Below, piece by piece: positions 24,074-31,878 of a stretch of 64,000 nt of DNA. How positions within the stretch are numbered: the stretch's first letter is position 1; each line of letters starts with the position of its first letter. The notes below the pieces were generated by a model, which saw only the letters and a list, made by a program, of their open reading frames with translations, had not been told where the DNA came from and made no database searches. Position numbers and translations under genes: made by a program. Source of the stretch: Bradyrhizobium roseum (GTDB taxonomy: Bacteria; Pseudomonadota; Alphaproteobacteria; Rhizobiales; Xanthobacteraceae); NCBI RefSeq assembly GCF_030413175.1, contig NZ_CP129212.1:4998450-5062449 (forward strand), in the 5' to 3' direction.

Positions 24074-25546
24074 TTGCGGGCGCGGACCGCTGCCAGTGCG
24101 CGGTCGGCTTGGATCGCAGCCGTGGCCATTCCGTTGATGCTGCTGGCCCCTGCCCTGTGGAACGGCTATCCCCTGCTCCAGTGGGATACCGGTGGCTATC
24201 TCGCGCGATGGTACGAAGGCTATCTGGTGCCGAGCCGCTCGACAACGTTCGGGCTCTATCTTCATTTCGGCGAAGATTCGAACTTCTGGATCAACCTCGG
24301 GATCAACGCGCTGGCGACGTTGTGGATCTTGCAGTTGACGCTGCGCGTACTCGGTATCGGCCAGCCGTTGCGGCTCTTGGCCGTCAGCCTCGTGCTGGTT
24401 TTGACCACCTCGCTGCCATGGCTTGCCAGCACGCTGCTGACCGACATTTTCGCTGGCCTGTCCGTTCTGGCACTCTTTATGCTGGCTGCGCATGGCGCGC
24501 GGATATCGGTCGTCGAGAAATGCCTGCTGTTCGGCCTCACCGCTTTCGCCGCAGCGACGCACAGCGCGACATTCGCGGTACTGCTCGGACTATGCTGCGC
24601 AGGCTGGATTGCACGGCCGTTCTTGCGGGGACGAATTTCCGTTGCGGGGCTGGCGCAGGGCAGCCTCACCATCGTCGCCGGCGCGGCTCTTCTGCTGTCG
24701 ACGAATTTCGCGCTGTCCGGGAAACTGGCTTGGACGCCTGGCGGTTTTGGCGTCGCGTTCGGACGGATGCTGCAGGATGGCATTGTCGCGCAGTATTTGC
24801 ACGATCAATGTCCCAAGCAAGACTTCAAGCTTTGCCCCTATCGCGACCGGCTGCCGGCCACGGCGGACCAGTTCCTGTGGGGCAACAGCATGTTCAACAC
24901 GCTCGGCCGCTTTCAGGGACTGAACGACGAAATGGGGTTCATCGTGCTGCATTCGCTGGCCGAATATCCGGCCTGGCAGGCCAAGGCAGCGCTGGCGGGA
25001 ACGCTGCAGCAACTTGGGCAGGTCGCGTCGGGTGAAGGCATCGGTGTCTGGCTTGGCCATACCTATGGCATCATGGAACGCTTTCTCCCCGCACAATTGA
25101 AGCCGATGCGCGCGGCGCAGCAGCAGCGCTGGCGTTTCGATTTCACCGCGATCAACCGCCTTCACGTTCCCGTCGCGCTGGCGTCGATGCTGCTGGCCGC
25201 CATCCTGTTCGGCTACGGCATCCTGCGCCGGCCGTTCGACGATCTGACCTTGCTCGCCGGCACCGTCACATCAGCGTTGCTCGGCAACGCGTTTATCTGC
25301 GCGGTGATATCAGGGCCGCATGATCGTTACGGCGCGCGCATGGCTTGGCTTGCGACCATGGTGGTGCTGATCACCTGCGTCAGGCATTCCGCCGGTGAGG
25401 ATGAGCACGGGGGATCATTGCCGACGCGACAGGAAGTCGACGACACCGGCCTTGTAGACCTTGTCGCCGACCGCGCGCATGTGATCGCGGTTCGGAATGT
25501 CGAGCACCTCGGCGCCCGGAATGATGTTCCCGAGCGCCGCGGCTGA
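24074..25546 (+). CDS. polytopic membrane protein of unknown function
   Basis: The product has about 10 hydrophobic segments. A periplasmic-looking loop in the middle is Cys-containing (HDQCPKQDFKLCPYRDRLP). The N-terminal LQWDTGGYLARWYEGYL resembles the first loop of glycosyltransferase-C-type or dolichol-mannosyltransferase-like membrane proteins, but no clear motif supports an enzyme call. The start is TTG 24074. The last ~45 residues after the final membrane segment (near 25385) overlap the 3' end of the opposite-strand hydrolase and look unnatural; a frame change just before 25400 would end the protein at a TGA there. Confidence 0.6.
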   Translation: MRARTAASARSAWIAAVAIPLMLLAPALWNGYPLLQWDTGGYLARWYEGYLVPSRSTTFGLYLHFGEDSNFWINLGINALATLWILQLTLRVLGIGQPLRLLAVSLVLVLTTSLPWLASTLLTDIFAGLSVLALFMLAAHGARISVVEKCLLFGLTAFAAATHSATFAVLLGLCCAGWIARPFLRGRISVAGLAQGSLTIVAGAALLLSTNFALSGKLAWTPGGFGVAFGRMLQDGIVAQYLHDQCPKQDFKLCPYRDRLPATADQFLWGNSMFNTLGRFQGLNDEMGFIVLHSLAEYPAWQAKAALAGTLQQLGQVASGEGIGVWLGHTYGIMERFLPAQLKPMRAAQQQRWRFDFTAINRLHVPVALASMLLAAILFGYGILRRPFDDLTLLAGTVTSALLGNAFICAVISGPHDRYGARMAWLATMVVLITCVRHSAGEDEHGGSLPTRQEVDDTGLVDLVADRAHVIAVRNVEHLGARNDVPERRG

Positions 25547-26179
25547 ACCGGCGATTTCGTCGTTGGTGCCGACCGCGATCAGCACGGGCACGCCGATCCC
25601 TGCGGCTTCCTCAGACGTCATCAACCGCCGCGAACCGCGCAGGCAGGCGGCAAGCGCGCGGCGGTCGGAGCGGGTCTGGTCGGCAAAGGCGCGAAACGTC
25701 CGTCCGACCGGATCGGTCACATCGTCCAGCGAGAGCGCTTCCAGCGCGGTGGCCACGTTCTCACCGGGGCCGCCCCCCTCGATCAATCCAATACCGATGC
25801 CGCCGAGGATCGCCGAGCGCAGCCGTTGCGGCTGCTCGCGCGCCAACATCGCCGTCATGCGCGATCCCAGCGAATAGCCCATCACGTCGGCGCGCGCGAT
25901 TTGGAGATGATCCAGCAGCGCGATCACGTCACCAGCCATGGTCGCGATTTCGTAGTCGGCGCAATCATAGAGCTTTTCGGAATCGCCGTGGCCGCGATTG
26001 TCGAGCGCGATGACGCGTCGGCCGTCCTTTCTCAGATCGGAAACCCAGGTCGGATACACCCAATTGACGTTCTTGCTGGAGGCAAAACCGTGCACGAGAA
26101 CGATCGGATCGCCCTCCCCTTCATCGAGATAAGCAATTTCGACGTTGCCGTTGTGAAAACTCGGCATCAGCAATTCCAT
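25415..26179 (-). CDS. alpha/beta hydrolase
   Basis: A 254-residue alpha/beta hydrolase fold protein. It has the oxyanion block VLVHGFASS, a DNRGHGDS motif, the nucleophile elbow GYSLGS (Ser), an Asp region around VGTNDEIAG and the catalytic His in NRDHMRAVG. ATG 26167 (MPSFHNG) is an alternative start nearer to related proteins. No cofactor or lid domain points to a substrate. Its 3' end overlaps the opposite membrane protein gene by 132 bp. Confidence 0.82.
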   Translation of the reverse strand: MELLMPSFHNGNVEIAYLDEGEGDPIVLVHGFASSKNVNWVYPTWVSDLRKDGRRVIALDNRGHGDSEKLYDCADYEIATMAGDVIALLDHLQIARADVMGYSLGSRMTAMLAREQPQRLRSAILGGIGIGLIEGGGPGENVATALEALSLDDVTDPVGRTFRAFADQTRSDRRALAACLRGSRRLMTSEEAAGIGVPVLIAVGTNDEIAGSAAALGNIIPGAEVLDIPNRDHMRAVGDKVYKAGVVDFLSRRQ

Positions 26180-26227
26180 GTTTTGGGGATCGGAATGGGC
26201 GATCTTGCAATGGCTGCACGCTTAACC

Positions 26228-27370
26228 CTATGCGGCAGCGCCCGCCAGCGCCGGGCCGGACGGCAAGCAGGCCCCTGCCGCCTGCTTTCTCAATCGCCGC
26301 GCCTTGCTACGGCGCAGCCAGGCTTCGGTGGCCCGCTCGGTGGTCGCCTTGATCGACAACAGAAAACCGAACAACGCCAGCAACGCACCGAACACCCACA
26401 TCGTCAGATTGAAGGTGCCGGCGGCCAGCAGCAGCGCGCCGCGGCCGAGCACCTTCAAGATCGCACGGGTCTGGCCGCCCTTGGATTCGGCAAGCCGGGC
26501 GGCGCGCGCGACATCCTTCGGCCCTTGCGCGATGCGCAGCGTGTCGAGCGCACCTCGGGTGCCGGCTTTCTCGCCGACACGCCCGACGTCCTTCGCCAGC
26601 CGCACCAGCGCGCCGGCCTTTTCGGCGCGGTACGCCGCCTTGATCGCCCTGATGGTTTCGCCGGGCCGAAGCACCGAGCTCTTCGCGACCGCCTGCTGCA
26701 GCAGCGGCGCATCGACGACCTCGCGCGCCGAGCGACCGGCCCACTGCGTCAGCCCTTCGCCCAATCGCCCGACCTTGCGGGCGTCCTTGACCATGGAAAG
26801 ACCGGCGCGCACCGGTGCGACACCGCCGACGGAGACATAGGTCGCGGCGGTCACCGCGAGGCCAACGGTTGCGAGACCGAGCACCAGCCGGTCGACTTCC
26901 TCGCCGGTCGCCAGATGCTTGCCCTCGCGCAAGACGTCCCTGATGTCGCCAAAAACGAAGAGATCGCCAGCCACCGTGCCCGACAGGCTCGCGACGTCGT
27001 CGGCAGTACCGGTCACCAGGCCGGTGGCAAAGCGTTTGGCAAAATGCGACGCAGTGCCTGCGTCGGCAACGGCGTCGCTGACGCGCTTCGACAGTTCGTC
27101 GCTGACGGCAACGCCCTTGTCGCGGGCGAGCTCAACGAAGCTGTTGGCAAGATCGGAATCACCCGCCGCAAGGGCAGCCTCGATATTTTCGACGACCAGC
27201 GCCTGGTTGCTTCGCAGGGCGGAATTGATCTGGATATCCGACAGCGCCGCGGGATCTTCCTGCGCCGCCAGCACAGCCCCGGCATCGCGGGCGTGCGGCC
27301 ACAACGCAGCGCACACGGCTACGCTGAGCGCCAATCCCGCCAGAGCAGTGCTGAGCCGCAGCCGCATCAT
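26228..27370 (-). CDS. hypothetical membrane protein, 380 aa
   Basis: The N-terminus is a signal anchor (LSTALAGLALSVAVCAALWP), and further hydrophobic stretches lie at about 167-190 and 325-350. The region between is rich in Ala, Arg and Lys with long predicted helices. The C-terminus is basic (RRSKARRLRKQ). Related proteins are conserved in Rhizobiales without known function. It ends 48 bp before the hydrolase start on the same strand, so the two may be co-transcribed. The 251-bp gap upstream to the divergent zinc-finger gene presumably carries both promoters. Confidence 0.6.
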   Translation of the reverse strand: MMRLRLSTALAGLALSVAVCAALWPHARDAGAVLAAQEDPAALSDIQINSALRSNQALVVENIEAALAAGDSDLANSFVELARDKGVAVSDELSKRVSDAVADAGTASHFAKRFATGLVTGTADDVASLSGTVAGDLFVFGDIRDVLREGKHLATGEEVDRLVLGLATVGLAVTAATYVSVGGVAPVRAGLSMVKDARKVGRLGEGLTQWAGRSAREVVDAPLLQQAVAKSSVLRPGETIRAIKAAYRAEKAGALVRLAKDVGRVGEKAGTRGALDTLRIAQGPKDVARAARLAESKGGQTRAILKVLGRGALLLAAGTFNLTMWVFGALLALFGFLLSIKATTERATEAWLRRSKARRLRKQAAGACLPSGPALAGAAA

Positions 27371-27621
27371 CCAAAAAAGCCCAATGTTTCGGTCTGCCTC
27401 AAGATGGGTATGCCGCTTTTACGACACAACCGCCCCGACGAAAGAAGGGCTTTTCTCCCACGACAAGATTGTGTCGAATTTGCATAAGCAAATGTGCGGC
27501 TGGGACCCTTCAGATTCGGCTCTAGGAATCATCAGCACCCGCCATTATGGTTCGCGGCGTTTCGAGGCTGCCGCGTCGCGTTGATTGCGTCCGCCCGTCG
27601 TTGCTATCTAAGGTGAAGCTG

Positions 27622-27867
27622 ATGTCCGACCATGTCGTCCCGCATTTTCATAACGACGCCGGAGTCTCGGTGATCGAGATCGGCTCGCAGGAATTCATGT
27701 GCGTGGGCGCCAACCCGCCGTTCGACCATCCGCACGTGTTCCTCGACCTCGGCAACGACAACGAGATTATCTGCCCGTATTGCTCTACCCTGTACCGTTT
27801 TGCCGCCGACCTTGCCGCGGGCGAGGCGCGCCCGCCCGAATGCGTGGTGAAGGACAAGGTCGCCTGA
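27622..27867 (+). CDS. zinc-finger domain-containing protein (zf-CHCC, NDUFS6-like)
   Basis: An 81-residue protein with the zf-CHCC signature: the Cys in EFMCVGANPPFDHPHVFLDLG (quoted in part), a His in DHPH, and the CPYC pair (ICPYCSTLY) bind zinc. The family is related to the C-terminal zinc domain of mitochondrial complex I subunit NDUFS6 and is nearly universal in alphaproteobacteria. ATG 27622 has an AAGGTGAA ribosome binding site. It lies seven bases upstream of the FAD monooxygenase gene, in one operon with it. Confidence 0.88.
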   Translation: MSDHVVPHFHNDAGVSVIEIGSQEFMCVGANPPFDHPHVFLDLGNDNEIICPYCSTLYRFAADLAAGEARPPECVVKDKVA

Positions 27868-27874
27868 CCTTTCG

Positions 27875-29077
27875 GTGGCTGCTCCGCGCACTATCATCGT
27901 TGCTGGTGCCGGGATCGGGGGACTGACGGCAGCGCTTTCGCTTGCCGCAAAAGGTTTTCGCGTCGTCATTCTGGAAAAGACCGAACGACTGGAGGAAGCC
28001 GGCGCCGGGCTGCAGCTGTCACCGAACGCCAGCCGAGTCCTCGTCGACCTTGGCCTGAGGCCGAGGCTCGCCTCGCGCGCGGTGACGCCCGAGGCCGTCA
28101 ACATCATGAGCGCGCGCGCCGGCGGCGAAATCGCGCGCCTGCCGCTAGGTGAGGCTGCCGGCCTACGTGCGGGCGCGCCCTATTGGGTGATGCATCGCGC
28201 CGACCTGCAGGGCGCCCTGCAGGCCGCGGTCAATGATCACCCGGATATCGATCTGCGGCTCGGCTGCCAGTTCGAGGACGTGACGGCGCATGCCAAGGGG
28301 CTGACGGTGGTCCAGCGGCGCGGCGACAGCCGGCAGCAGGAACTGGCGGCGGCGCTGGTCGGCGCCGACGGCATCTGGTCGACGGTACGGAACCACCTGT
28401 TCCCGGCGGTGCAGCCGCAGTTCTCCGGCCTGATCGCCTGGCGCGGAACCCTCGATGCGACAACGCTGCCGCGCGAATATACCGCGCCGCGGGTACAGCT
28501 CTGGATGGGGCCGGACGCGCATCTGGTCGCCTATCCGATCTCGGCGGCGCGGCAGATCAATGTCGTCGCCATCGTGCCGGGAACCTGGAACAGGCCGGGC
28601 TGGAGCGCGCCCGGCGACGCCAATGAACTGAAAAACGCCTTCGCCTCGCAACGCTGGCCGTCGACGGCTCGCATGTTGCTCGGCGCCGTCGACGGCTGGC
28701 GGCGCTGGGCGCTGTTCACGCTGCCGGATCTCGGCGAATGGACCGATGGTTCGATCGCGCTGCTTGGCGATGCGGCCCATGCCATGCTGCCATTCGCCGC
28801 GCAGGGTGCGGGAATGGCGATCGAGGACGCCGCGGTGCTTGCAAAAACCTTGAGCGAAAGCCCCGGCGACTCGATTGCGGGCATCCCGCAGGCGCTGAAG
28901 CGATATGGCCGGCAGCGGCGCGACCGCGTGCTGCGGGTGCAGCGCGCCGCACGGCAACAGGGGCGCATCTATCATCTCACCGGCCCGCTGGCGCTGGCGC
29001 GCGACCTCGCGATCCGGGCAATGGGCCCGCAGCGCATGCTGGCGCGGCAGAACTGGATCTATGACTGGCGGGTGTGA
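27875..29077 (+). CDS. FAD-dependent monooxygenase (salicylate hydroxylase/UbiH-like)
   Basis: A 400-residue group A flavoprotein monooxygenase. It has the Rossmann motif GAGIGG (residues 11-16), the DG motif in VGADGIWSTVR that contacts FAD and NAD(P)H, and the GD motif in LLGDAAHAMLPFAAQGAGMAIEDA (cut here), which binds the FAD ribose. The start is GTG, seven bases after the zinc-finger gene. It would hydroxylate an aromatic substrate with O2 and NAD(P)H; which one is unknown. Confidence 0.85.
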   Translation: MAAPRTIIVAGAGIGGLTAALSLAAKGFRVVILEKTERLEEAGAGLQLSPNASRVLVDLGLRPRLASRAVTPEAVNIMSARAGGEIARLPLGEAAGLRAGAPYWVMHRADLQGALQAAVNDHPDIDLRLGCQFEDVTAHAKGLTVVQRRGDSRQQELAAALVGADGIWSTVRNHLFPAVQPQFSGLIAWRGTLDATTLPREYTAPRVQLWMGPDAHLVAYPISAARQINVVAIVPGTWNRPGWSAPGDANELKNAFASQRWPSTARMLLGAVDGWRRWALFTLPDLGEWTDGSIALLGDAAHAMLPFAAQGAGMAIEDAAVLAKTLSESPGDSIAGIPQALKRYGRQRRDRVLRVQRAARQQGRIYHLTGPLALARDLAIRAMGPQRMLARQNWIYDWRV

Positions 29078-29094
29078 GGGGCCCCTATGATCCC

Positions 29095-29517
29095 TCAATT
29101 CGCGCCAGCGCTTCCCTTCTTGCGGCCCTTGGCGGGGGCCGACGCCAGCGATGGCGGGGCTTCCGGCTTTGAATCCTGGCACCGGTTGCGCTGCCAGGCC
29201 TCCTCGGCCAGCTTCGATTGCCCGCGCAACGCAATGTAGTCGTTGCGATAGGCCATTTCCGCCACCACCGGGCCGGCGACGCCGGTTTCAGCCTTCGTCA
29301 TCAGCCCCTGCAATTCAGCGGTCTTGGTCGCGAGGTTCTTGCGCTCCGGCTCGAGCTGCTTGCAATCGTAGAGGTCGTATTTGGCGGGATCGGCAAAGGC
29401 CGGCGAAATCGTGTCGCTCATCCCGGCACAGCCGGACAGGCCGGCCCCAAGCATGACCAGCGCCAGCGCCGCGAGGCCGCGCGAGGAGAATTGGCGATGG
29501 GACAGCGAGTTGGGCAT
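29095..29517 (-). CDS. predicted lipoprotein, 140 aa
   Basis: The start at 29517 has GAAGGT upstream; a longer frame to 29745 is unlikely. The signal ends in the lipobox LSGC (ALALVMLGAGLSGCAGMSD), so the mature protein starts with a lipid-modified Cys. The rest is helical (LEPERKNLATKTAELQGLMTKAE) with a basic Lys/Gly tail. The pattern YDCKQL..RCQ gives two further Cys that could pair. Similar small lipoproteins occur throughout Bradyrhizobium; the function is unknown. Confidence 0.7.
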   Translation of the reverse strand: MPNSLSHRQFSSRGLAALALVMLGAGLSGCAGMSDTISPAFADPAKYDLYDCKQLEPERKNLATKTAELQGLMTKAETGVAGPVVAEMAYRNDYIALRGQSKLAEEAWQRNRCQDSKPEAPPSLASAPAKGRKKGSAGAN

Positions 29518-29831
29518 TGGACCTTCGTTAAGTGCATTATGTTGAGAATGCCTAAAGCCTTTTCCAGTCCGATGGAATCGAAACTGAAAGGTTCTTGTTC
29601 TCAATTTTGCGCGTTCTCTTGACGCGAACCGGTTTCCCCCCGGATCAAGTCCGGGACAAGCTTTCGCTGGAAAACGCCCTGAAGCCTGCCGCAGGTAAAC
29701 ACCCCAAGTGTCCGCATTGAGGCTTTGCTTTGGTGGCTTGCTCACTTAAAGGTGGGGAGCGTCTTGTCCGGATAGCTTGCCAATTCCACTTCACCGGAAA
29801 ACGCGCTAAGTAGCTGATATATTGAGACTAA

Positions 29832-29918
29832 GCGGACGTGGCGGAACTGGTAGACGCAAGGGACTTAAAATCCCTCGATGGCAACGTCGTGTGGGTTCGA
29901 GTCCCACCGCCCGCACCA
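29832..29918 (+). tRNA. tRNA-Leu(UAA)
   Basis: A class II cloverleaf of 87 bases including an encoded CCA. The anticodon stem AGGGA/TCCCT encloses the loop CTTAAAA, giving anticodon TAA at 29866-29868. A long variable arm follows, and the T-arm GTGGG-TTCGA-(GT)CCCAC is canonical. The acceptor stem GCGGACG pairs with CGCCCGC with one A-C mismatch (fifth pair). It would read UUA and UUG leucine codons. Confidence 0.95.
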
Positions 29919-30074
29919 GCCTTCGCTCGCGAAGCGGCTGAAGGCTGCCACGCCGAAGCCGGCAGGCGAAGGCGGGCTTGTTTCCGCGAGCTACTGCTTG
30001 GCAGGCGACGCGAAGACCGTAAGGTCGAAGCGGGTCCGGCATAGCTTGAGCGCAGCAAAGGCGAAGACGGACTG
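29919..30074. repeat. repeat-like sequence at the tRNA-Leu 3' side
   Basis: Directly after the CCA lies CTTCGCTCGCGAAG, a small hairpin, followed by several GAAGGC/GGCGAAGGCGGG words related to each other and to a repeat style often seen after tRNA genes in Bradyrhizobium. It may act as the tRNA terminator or be an integration scar. No attachment-site duplication was found within the window. Confidence 0.3.
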
Positions 30075-30674
30075 GTGAGACCGGGGACCCCATTGGCACA
30101 ATCCCAACTTTTTGAAATGCGCCGGCTGGAGATGCTGAGCAACACCATTTTCGGCGTTGCCATGACCCTGCTCGCCTATGATCTCCCAAAGGCGTCCAGC
30201 TTTAAAAACGCGCCCGACTGGCATGATCTGCTGCGCATCTATGCGCAGCCGGTCATCGCGCTGATGATCAGCTTCATCGTCGCCGGCATGTTCTGGTTCA
30301 GCCATCACCGCCGGCTGGCGGTGGCGCCGGAAGCCAGTCGAGGCGTCGTGTTTCTCAACCTGTTCTTTCTGCTCTCGATCATCATTTTGCCGGTGACCAA
30401 CGGACTCTACGGCGCCTACCGGCTCGATGGAGTGCTGGCGGTGCTCTACGGGCTTCACCTGACCATCATCGCTTCGCTCAACGTGGTGCTGTGGATTTTC
30501 GCGCTCAGGGGCCGCAGCGATCCGCATTTGATGGCGACGGCGATGCTTCCAGTATTCGTGTTCGTGTTTGGAACGGCCGTTGCCCTGGTCTCGCCGAAAG
30601 TTGCACAGTTCACCTGGTGCCTGGCGTTCCTGGCCCCCGTTGCAGGCTGGCTCGCAGCGCGACGCGCGGGCTAA
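30075..30674 (+). CDS. TMEM175/DUF1211-family membrane protein
   Basis: A 199-residue protein with six hydrophobic segments. The first is preceded by EMRRLEMLSNTIFGVAMTLL, a degenerate form of the RxxxFSDxxxAxxxTLL filter motif of TMEM175 potassium channels; the Phe-Ser-Asp core is altered to Leu-Ser-Asn. HHRRLAVAP follows the third segment. Bacterial members conduct K+ as tetramers in known cases; with the altered motif the function is uncertain. The start may be GTG 30075 or TTG 30093. The gene overlaps the 3' end of the acyltransferase gene by four bases. Confidence 0.75.
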   Translation: MRPGTPLAQSQLFEMRRLEMLSNTIFGVAMTLLAYDLPKASSFKNAPDWHDLLRIYAQPVIALMISFIVAGMFWFSHHRRLAVAPEASRGVVFLNLFFLLSIIILPVTNGLYGAYRLDGVLAVLYGLHLTIIASLNVVLWIFALRGRSDPHLMATAMLPVFVFVFGTAVALVSPKVAQFTWCLAFLAPVAGWLAARRAG

Positions 30675-31408
30675 CGGGCTACCTTCGCCTCAGCGATCGT
30701 GAGCAACCGGCCCGCCTCCTCCACGATCATCCGCTCCATCTTTTCCTGGAACTCCTTGCGCGGCAGGCCGGGCGCGATCGGCGGCAGAAACGACAGGGTG
30801 ATGGTGCCCGAATGCATCATCAGGGTCTTCTTGCCCCAGAACAGGCCGGAATTGCACGCCGCCGGCACGACGGGGACTTCGAGGTTCGTGTACAGCGCGG
30901 AAATGCCCGCTGATTGAAACGTCATGGGCTCGTCGATCGCCTGCCGCGTGCCCTGCGGAAACAACAGCGCCTTGCGTCCCTCGCCGACCGCGCGCTTCGC
31001 TTCATCGACCATCTGGCGCAGCGCCTGGCGGCCCGCCGAGCGGTCAACCAGGATCATCGGATAACGCTCCAGAAACCAGCCGACGAGGGGCAGCTTACGC
31101 AACTCCTTCTTGGCGACGATGCTGGCGTCCGGGAAGATCACGCAGAGCGCCGCGGTCTCCCACAGCGATTGATGATTGCAGGCGATGATGCAGGGCCCGT
31201 CGGGAACGTGCTCGCGCCCCTCGACGCGATAATCAAGGCCGACGACATATTTCATCAGAAACATGATGCCGTTGGCCCAGACCTGGGACACCGCGCGCAC
31301 CGTGGCACTGCTCGCCTTGAACAGCGCCAGGAACGGCACCGACAGCGCAACCACCAGCGTCAGGATCACCACGGCGGCATCGAACAGGATCGACCTCAGA
31401 TAATGCAA
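30671..31408 (-). CDS. lysophospholipid acyltransferase (PlsC-like 1-acylglycerol-3-phosphate acyltransferase)
   Basis: A 245-residue membrane-associated acyltransferase with an N-terminal hydrophobic segment (ILFDAAVVILTLVVALSV). The catalytic block reads NHQSLWET, so the usual HX4D is HX4E here. PQGTRQ stands where EGTRS-type motifs bind the phosphate. It would acylate lysophosphatidic acid or a related lysolipid at the inner membrane. Genomes of this group carry several such genes, so it may not be the housekeeping plsC. Confidence 0.82.
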   Translation of the reverse strand: MHYLRSILFDAAVVILTLVVALSVPFLALFKASSATVRAVSQVWANGIMFLMKYVVGLDYRVEGREHVPDGPCIIACNHQSLWETAALCVIFPDASIVAKKELRKLPLVGWFLERYPMILVDRSAGRQALRQMVDEAKRAVGEGRKALLFPQGTRQAIDEPMTFQSAGISALYTNLEVPVVPAACNSGLFWGKKTLMMHSGTITLSFLPPIAPGLPRKEFQEKMERMIVEEAGRLLTIAEAKVAR

Positions 31409-31878
31409 ACGTCCGTCCCCTCAGGCCTCGATGCGGCCTCCCTTACAGCACTTTTCGCAGGTAGCACAATTGCGGCCACGCGCTGGAATGGGGCTCACGA
31501 TGGATCAGCCCGATCAGCCCCGTACGGTCGACTTCGTCGCCTTGCCCTATCGTTGAAACGTTGCCCGGCGTCGGGCTTTTGCGGCCGATCGGGCGCCGAA
31601 CGTGTCTGCGAATTAATGCTGGAACATCCGGGAGCGCATCCGCCCTGAGGAACGCAACGCAAACAAAAATGTTGTCATGCACAATAGGAGCGCGATGACA
31701 TGGCTAGCGAACAAACCTTGGATAAACCCGCAGTCGTCGGGCGCAAATTATCCCCGTCCCGGCGGGTCTCTCATCCCCAACAGCCGCAAATTCCTTCCCC
31801 GCTGTCGAGTGACGGCCTGGAGCTTATGAGGGATACCCATTGCTGACGTGTGATCGCGTGACCACGAGGGGTTGCGTT
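31409..31878. other. 470-bp region without a convincing gene
   Basis: It lies upstream of the acyltransferase and downstream of the ABC ATPase, both on the reverse strand, so it should hold the acyltransferase promoter. A 48-codon forward frame at 31700-31846 (MASEQTLDKPAVVG...) has AGGAG upstream and could be a small gene, but I recognise nothing in it. A 79-codon reverse frame (31443-31682) looks fortuitous. Confidence 0.35.

Noticed and set aside
25826..27487. 553-codon forward frame over the hydrolase and membrane protein genes
   Set aside because: Low-complexity Arg/Gln/His composition; the opposite-strand genes carry real family motifs.
29919..30074. genomic island attachment site at the tRNA-Leu 3' end
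   Set aside because: No integrase gene and no second copy of the tRNA 3' end was found in the window.
31443..31682. 79-codon reverse frame upstream of the acyltransferase
   Set aside because: No ribosome binding site, no family, irregular composition; more likely promoter DNA.
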